Source: Bacteroidia bacterium (GTDB lineage Bacteria; Bacteroidota; Bacteroidia; Flavobacteriales; Flavobacteriaceae). Taken from it: a stretch of 10,882 bases of DNA. The position numbers were made by a program, and so were the translations under genes. The DNA lies in NCBI GenBank assembly GCA_030431085.1, contig JAUIJW010000063.1, positions 1-10,882 on the forward strand. The letters run 5' to 3'. Within the stretch, counting starts at the first letter, position 1, and each line of letters begins with the position of its first letter. The notes under the pieces were generated by a model. That model worked only from the letters and a program-made list of their open reading frames with translations. It was not told the DNA's origin and did no database searches. Positions 7,094-10,882 of the stretch are shown piece by piece.

Positions 7094-7939
7094 TTACGCC
7101 GTATTTTTAATCACATAGATTTGCGATGAGTATTCTTTGGTTGATCTCGCCTTTAGGTTAGACTTGAGTCCAATAAAAAAAGCTTTAGCAAAATTTGTTT
7201 TCCCCGTTTTATATTTTTCCGACAGTAAGCTCACATAGAATGCATCGAAAATCATTGGTAAAACATTTACCACTTTCATAGTTACAGTATTGAACAATTG
7301 ATGAATACTTTTTTGAGAAAAATGCCATAGATGTCTAGGTACATCATAAGCTGCCCAAAATTGCTGATAATGTTCTGCATCGTAACTTTTATAATTAGGT
7401 ACAGCCACTACAAGACACCCGTTTACTTTTAAGAGTTGTTTTAATTTACTTAAATAATCATTTAGATTTGGGACATGCTCTAACACATGCCACATTGTGA
7501 TCACATCGAATTTTTGTTTTGTGTTGATCAATACGTCTAATGACGGCTCAAGAGATATGGTATTGCCATTATCTATTTTAGACCTAAAAATATCTCTCGC
7601 CACGGTGCTAGGCTCCACACCGCATACTTTCCAATCACTTTTGTTAGCTTGCAGTATAAAATCTCCTGTACCACAACCAATATCCAAGAGAGTTTTACCC
7701 TCTGTTTGAAACGATGATATTAACTTAACTTTTTGATTTAATGTATAACGTTTTACCGTTTGATATAATTTATCTGTAAAACTTTTAGAAGCATCGGTAT
7801 GCGAAATATAATCTTCGCTCTCATAATACTTGGGTAATTCTTCTAAATCAGGCTGTGGGGTGGTTACCAACATATCCAGAGTTTCATGTGGAATCAATTT
7901 AAAGGTTTCTCCAGAAACTGTATAATCTTTACACTTCAA
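7094..7939 (-). CDS. Class I SAM-dependent methyltransferase (Methyltransf_23-like)
   Basis: A cytoplasmic methyltransferase of 281 residues with a Rossmann-like SAM-binding fold. Motif I is LLDIGCGTGDF (84-94). The acidic residue ending strand 2 is Glu109 in VCGVEP. The motif around strand 4 is FDVITMWHVLEHV (144-156), and LKQLLKVNGCLVVAVPN (166-182) follows. YDVPRHLWHFS (198-208) is typical of the family of small-molecule or cell-surface-sugar methyltransferases; the substrate cannot be read from the sequence. The N-terminal part (KCKDYTVSGETF, TTPQPDLEELPKYYESEDYISH) matches the flavobacterial version as I recall it. No ATG fits, so the start is a TTG at 7937-7939, 12 bases after the lipoprotein stop and in the same frame. 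It is probably the last gene of the mnmG operon. Only a weak hairpin with a short T run follows its stop. Confidence 0.82.
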   Translation of the reverse strand: MKCKDYTVSGETFKLIPHETLDMLVTTPQPDLEELPKYYESEDYISHTDASKSFTDKLYQTVKRYTLNQKVKLISSFQTEGKTLLDIGCGTGDFILQANKSDWKVCGVEPSTVARDIFRSKIDNGNTISLEPSLDVLINTKQKFDVITMWHVLEHVPNLNDYLSKLKQLLKVNGCLVVAVPNYKSYDAEHYQQFWAAYDVPRHLWHFSQKSIHQLFNTVTMKVVNVLPMIFDAFYVSLLSEKYKTGKTNFAKAFFIGLKSNLKARSTKEYSSQIYVIKNTA

Positions 7940-7951
7940 TATTCTACTAAA

Positions 7952-8521
7952 TTATTGGTTTAACAATAGTTTTTTCTCCTTGGTAAAATGAATATACTCC
8001 CCACGTAAGTTATTTAAATAGGTAACTAACCTACCGCGGTAAGCCGATTGCTTTGATAACATGTCTATGCCGTTTTCGTCCACCACCGTAATATGAAGAT
8101 AGTGTTTGTAATCTCCATATCGCATGGTATCATAATCGTCTATATCGTTACTATTATTTATAGTTTTCTTTTTAGAAAATAATGATATTAAATCAACATT
8201 AACATCTCTATTCTTTAAAAAATAAAACCTAAATTTAAATGGTGTGGCGACATCAAAAAAGGGTTGCTCCACCACGGCCAAACCTTTTTTTACCGAATAG
8301 GCTTTGGGATATTTTGAATTTAAAAATTCAAATAAATCAAACATCGATTCGTAATAACTAAACACAAATTGTGTATTCTTTTTAATGTCTTTTTTTCTTT
8401 TAGGCTGCCCCTCTTGAATCTCATAGGTCTTAATTAGCGGAGCCTGTTGAACCGGAATACATGCCATCGCTAAGCACAGTAAAATACTCAAACTAAATAA
8501 CGGTTTAGTATATTGTTTCAC
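7952..8521 (-). CDS. Uncharacterised lipoprotein with a GTG start inside a parS-like site
   Basis: A 189-residue protein I do not recognise beyond being a lipoprotein. The signal sequence (MKQYTKPLFSLSILLCLAMAC) ends in a good lipobox with the lipidated Cys at 21. The mature part has a basic stretch (QPKRKKDIKK), aromatic-rich segments (FVFSYYESMFDLFEFL), a short Asn/Asp-rich loop (NNSNDIDDYD) and a C-terminal region ending in HFTKEKKLLLNQ. It is probably periplasmic and attached to a membrane. The start is GTG at 8519-8521: the signal peptide begins there, and mnmG ends 15 bases earlier in the same frame. That GTG is part of the parS palindrome, so the start codon may be fixed by the site. 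The methyltransferase follows after 12 bases, suggesting cotranscription. An upstream CTG is the only near alternative. Confidence 0.75.
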   Translation of the reverse strand: MKQYTKPLFSLSILLCLAMACIPVQQAPLIKTYEIQEGQPKRKKDIKKNTQFVFSYYESMFDLFEFLNSKYPKAYSVKKGLAVVEQPFFDVATPFKFRFYFLKNRDVNVDLISLFSKKKTINNSNDIDDYDTMRYGDYKHYLHITVVDENGIDMLSKQSAYRGRLVTYLNNLRGEYIHFTKEKKLLLNQ

Positions 8522-8529
8522 GTGAAACA
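8514..8529. other. parS: parS-like centromere site (ParB binding), downstream of mnmG
   Basis: TGTTTCACGTGAAACA is a perfect 16-bp palindrome and equals the widely conserved parS consensus TGTTNCACGTGAAACA. ParB, a CTP-dependent clamp, loads at such sites and, with ParA and SMC, organises and segregates the chromosome origin region. The site lies between the mnmG stop codon and the lipoprotein gene and covers that gene's first three codons. The assignment rests on sequence identity; no parA or parB gene is in the window. Confidence 0.85.
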
Positions 8530-8536
8530 GTTTTAA

Positions 8537-10414
8537 TTATCTGCCCATATACACCAACAAAACCGAAATATCACTGGGCGATACCCCAGAAATTCTACTG
8601 GCCTGAGAAATTGATGTGGGTTGAATACTACTTAACTTTTCTCTTGCCTCATAAGAGATTGATTTCACTTTATGATAATCGAAATTCTCAGGAATCTGAA
8701 TGTTCTCAAGACGCTGTAATTTATCAGCACTATTCTTTTCTTTTTCAATATACCCAGAATACTTCACATGTATTTCTGCTTGTTCAACAATCTCTTCATC
8801 TATATCATGGTTTTTAATAAACTCTTTAACTCCTGGAAACTTCTTAACATCATCAAAGTTAAGTTGAGGTCGGGAAGCGATTTTAAACATTTTCATGGAT
8901 TGCGAAATTAGCGCAGAATCATTCTCCTCTAATATCTTATTAACCTGCTCCGGCTTAATACTGGTGTCTTTTAAAAATGCGACAAACAAATCTGTTTTCT
9001 TTTGCTTTTCTATAACCCTATCCATTCGTTCTTTTGAGGCCAATCCTATTTCAAATCCCTTTGGCGTTAACCTCAAATCAGCGTTATCTTGACGCAATAA
9101 AGTTCTATATTCTGCTCTTGAAGTAAACATTCTATAAGGCTCGTCTGTACCCTTAGTGATAAGGTCATCAATTAATACCCCTATATAAGCTTCGTCGCGC
9201 TGTAAAACAAACTTCTCTTTGTTTTGGGTTTTTAATGCCGCATTAATCCCCGCCATTAATCCCTGCGCAGCCGCTTCTTCGTACCCAGTAGTTCCATTAA
9301 TTTGACCGGCAAAAAACAAATTATTTACCAATTTAGTTTCTAATGTATGCCTTAACTGCGTAGGCGGAAAATAATCATACTCGATAGCATAGCCAAATCT
9401 CAAAAACTTAACATTTTCAAAGCCTGCCACCTTAGACAGTGCTTGATACTGCACTTCATGAGGCAAACTTGTTGAAAAGCCATTAACATAAATCTCTGTA
9501 GTATGCCAACCTTCTGGCTCAATAAATAATTGATGTCTTTCTTTTGACGCAAATCTACCAATCTTATCTTCAATAGATGGACAATACCTTGGGCCCACCC
9601 CTTGAATTCGTCCCGTAAACATTGGCGACTTCTCGAAACCTTCACGCAACAAATCATGAACCTCTGGTGAGGTATAAGTCATATAACAAGAACGCTGTTC
9701 TGTTAACGGTGCTGTACTTGGTAAATACGAGAATTTATGTGGTTTGTCATCTCCTGGCTGTTCTATCATTTTAGAAAAATCTAACGACTTAGCATCTACC
9801 CGTGGTGGTGTACCTGTTTTCATTCTTCCTGCCTCAAAACCTTTACCTACCAAATCTTCAGTAATTCCAGTTGAAGCCCCTTCACCGGCTCTACCGCCAC
9901 CAAACGTTTTATCGCCTATATGTATTCTTCCGTTCAAAAAAGTTCCGGCTGTTACTATTACGGTTTTAGCATAAATATTTAAGCCCAATAAGGTTTTAAC
10001 ACCCACAATAGTATTACCTTCAAAAATTAACCCATTTACAGAATCTTGGAACATATCTAAACAAGCCAATTGTTCTAACTGTTGCCGCCAGGCTTCAGCA
10101 AAACGCATGCGATCACTTTGTGCTCTTGGGCTCCACATAGCGGGTCCTTTTGACTTATTCAGCATTTTAAACTGAATCGCTGTTTGATCCGTAATTACCG
10201 CACTATACCCTCCTAATGCATCAATCTCTCTCACGATCTGACCCTTGGCGATACCTCCCATGGCTGGATTACAACTCATTTGAGCGATATTTTGCAAACT
10301 CATAGTAATCAACAAGGTTTTAGCACCTAAATTCGCCGCAGCCGCAGCCGCTTCACTTCCGGCATGACCGCCACCTACAACAATTACATCATATTTAGTG
10401 TTAAATACATCCAT
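8537..10414 (-). CDS. mnmG: tRNA uridine-5-carboxymethylaminomethyl(34) synthesis enzyme MnmG (GidA)
   Basis: A full-length MnmG of 625 residues, the usual size. With MnmE it installs the carboxymethylaminomethyl group at the wobble uridine (U34) of certain tRNAs, using FAD, NADH and methylene-tetrahydrofolate, in the cytoplasm. The FAD dinucleotide motif is VIVVGGGHAGSEAAAAAANL (10-29). The conserved catalytic cysteines are in MSCNPAMGG (Cys48) and GPRYCPSIEDKIGRF (Cys278). FGGGRAGEGAS (171-181), MKTGTPPR (198-205), FFAGQINGTTGYEEAAAQG (367-385) and MFTSRAEYR (429-437) are family signatures, and the C-terminal helical domain ends in RISGVSPSDISVLLVYMG. The start is ATG at 10412-10414. Each end is flanked by a parS-like site, and ybeY ends 30 bases upstream. 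In many bacteria gidA lies near the replication origin. Nothing in the protein looks damaged. Confidence 0.97.
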   Translation of the reverse strand: MDVFNTKYDVIVVGGGHAGSEAAAAAANLGAKTLLITMSLQNIAQMSCNPAMGGIAKGQIVREIDALGGYSAVITDQTAIQFKMLNKSKGPAMWSPRAQSDRMRFAEAWRQQLEQLACLDMFQDSVNGLIFEGNTIVGVKTLLGLNIYAKTVIVTAGTFLNGRIHIGDKTFGGGRAGEGASTGITEDLVGKGFEAGRMKTGTPPRVDAKSLDFSKMIEQPGDDKPHKFSYLPSTAPLTEQRSCYMTYTSPEVHDLLREGFEKSPMFTGRIQGVGPRYCPSIEDKIGRFASKERHQLFIEPEGWHTTEIYVNGFSTSLPHEVQYQALSKVAGFENVKFLRFGYAIEYDYFPPTQLRHTLETKLVNNLFFAGQINGTTGYEEAAAQGLMAGINAALKTQNKEKFVLQRDEAYIGVLIDDLITKGTDEPYRMFTSRAEYRTLLRQDNADLRLTPKGFEIGLASKERMDRVIEKQKKTDLFVAFLKDTSIKPEQVNKILEENDSALISQSMKMFKIASRPQLNFDDVKKFPGVKEFIKNHDIDEEIVEQAEIHVKYSGYIEKEKNSADKLQRLENIQIPENFDYHKVKSISYEAREKLSSIQPTSISQASRISGVSPSDISVLLVYMGR

Positions 10415-10423
10415 ATCTCAAAT

Positions 10424-10439
10424 TGTTCCACGTGGAACA
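10424..10439. other. parS: parS-like centromere site between ybeY and mnmG
   Basis: TGTTCCACGTGGAACA is a perfect 16-bp palindrome with the CACGTG core and TGTT/AACA ends of parS; it differs from the other copy only by a symmetric T to C (A to G) change in each arm. It fills most of the 30-base gap between the ybeY stop and the mnmG ATG. The centres of the two copies are 1910 bp apart. Confidence 0.82.
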
Positions 10440-10444
10440 TTGTT

Positions 10445-10810
10445 TTAATTAAAAGTCCGCAAAGATAAGTAATAATCTTCTTTCGAACGCATGAGTTTCT
10501 TTTCTTCTAAGGTTTTATCCTTATAACCGCAATAGTGCAAAACGCCGTGAATCATTACTCGGTGCAATTCATCTTCAAAGTTTAACCCCAAATTGACTGC
10601 GTTATCGCGTACTCGTTCTATAGACATAAAAATATCACCAGAAATAATATTACCAACAACGTAATCAAAACTTATAATATCCGTTAATGTATTGTGTTTC
10701 AAATACTTAATATTAATGTCTGCTAAGTATTCATCATCTGAAAAGATATAAGAAACTTCGCCTAACTCCTTGTTTTCTTGATGAATAACAATCCTACATT
10801 TTCCTGAATA
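10445..10810 (-). CDS. ybeY: Endoribonuclease YbeY (rRNA maturation), 5' end interrupted or not resolved
   Basis: The conserved body of YbeY, a zinc-dependent endoribonuclease acting in 16S rRNA 3'-end maturation and ribosome quality control. The open frame gives 121 codons, against roughly 135-140 for flavobacterial family members. Clear family blocks are GEVSYIFSDDEYLADIN, LTDIISFDY, GDIFMSIERVRDNA and the metal-binding HGVLHYCGYKD, where the third ligand of the usual HxxxHxxxxxH is Asp, as I recall for Bacteroidota. The C-terminus (LMRSKEDYYLSL) is complete. The frame is blocked by TGA at 10811-10813, just where about 20 N-terminal residues should be, and no ATG lies downstream of that stop in the conserved part. 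The TTG at 10700-10702 would discard conserved residues. Either the gene is damaged, or a sequence error sits close to the window edge (there is an A9 run at 10842-10850). It is upstream of and close to mnmG. Confidence 0.8.
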   Translation of the reverse strand, partial: YSGKCRIVIHQENKELGEVSYIFSDDEYLADINIKYLKHNTLTDIISFDYVVGNIISGDIFMSIERVRDNAVNLGLNFEDELHRVMIHGVLHYCGYKDKTLEEKKLMRSKEDYYLSLRTFN

Positions 10811-10882
10811 TCATAATAATGAATTAACAAATAAAATATTGAAAAAAAAATAATCAGAAGGTTTACCAAGAAGTAGAAAATG

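Noticed and set aside
7070..7095. Hairpin overlapping the methyltransferase stop codon
   Set aside because: About five base pairs with a bulge and a short T run; too weak to call as a terminator.
8611..9974. Open frames within mnmG (8611-8817, 8895-9092, 9744-9974 plus strand; 9400-9657 minus strand in another frame)
   Set aside because: They overlap a full-length, highly conserved MnmG reading frame and show no features of their own.
10700..10702. TTG as the start of ybeY
   Set aside because: It would remove the conserved YIFSDDEYLADIN block that is encoded just upstream in the same frame.

Overview
The window looks like chromosomal DNA from a Bacteroidota bacterium, most likely Flavobacteriaceae. 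The DNA is AT-rich and every supported gene lies on the minus strand. The proteins are typically flavobacterial: a PorZ-like type IX secretion protein, a PD40/CarboxypepD/OmpA envelope protein, a LytTR regulator paired with a LytS-type kinase, and a lipoprotein-type OmpH. The family-specific promoter element TAnnTTTG (-7 box) precedes several genes. All functional assignments come from reading the sequence; no database search was run.

Read in the direction of transcription (right to left), the window begins with ybeY (10445-10810), whose conserved body is intact but whose 5' end is interrupted by an in-frame TGA. Next come mnmG (8537-10414), an unrecognised lipoprotein (7952-8521) and a class I methyltransferase (7094-7939). 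These four genes are closely spaced and may be one operon. The most striking feature is a pair of perfect 16-bp palindromes that match the bacterial parS centromere. One lies between ybeY and mnmG (10424-10439). The other lies just after mnmG (8514-8529) and contains the GTG start codon of the lipoprotein gene.

An OmpH/Skp-like periplasmic chaperone (6302-6874) follows, with its own -7 box and a strong terminator. After a 165-bp regulatory gap holding a near-perfect 21-bp inverted repeat comes a large OmpA-family protein (3410-6085). It has PD40-like repeats, a carboxypeptidase-regulatory-like domain, an OmpA domain and an unusual C-terminal extension of about 370 residues. Its gene runs without a visible terminator into a LytTR response regulator (2631-3365) and a 7TM LytS-type histidine kinase (1278-2618), which suggests an envelope protein coupled to a signalling pair.

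The left end holds a small orphan gene of 77 codons (935-1168) with its own promoter and terminator, then the 5' part of a porZ-like gene (1-760) that starts at TTG and runs off the window. No tRNA, rRNA, CRISPR array or insertion sequence was seen. No gene-free stretch exceeds 300 bases.
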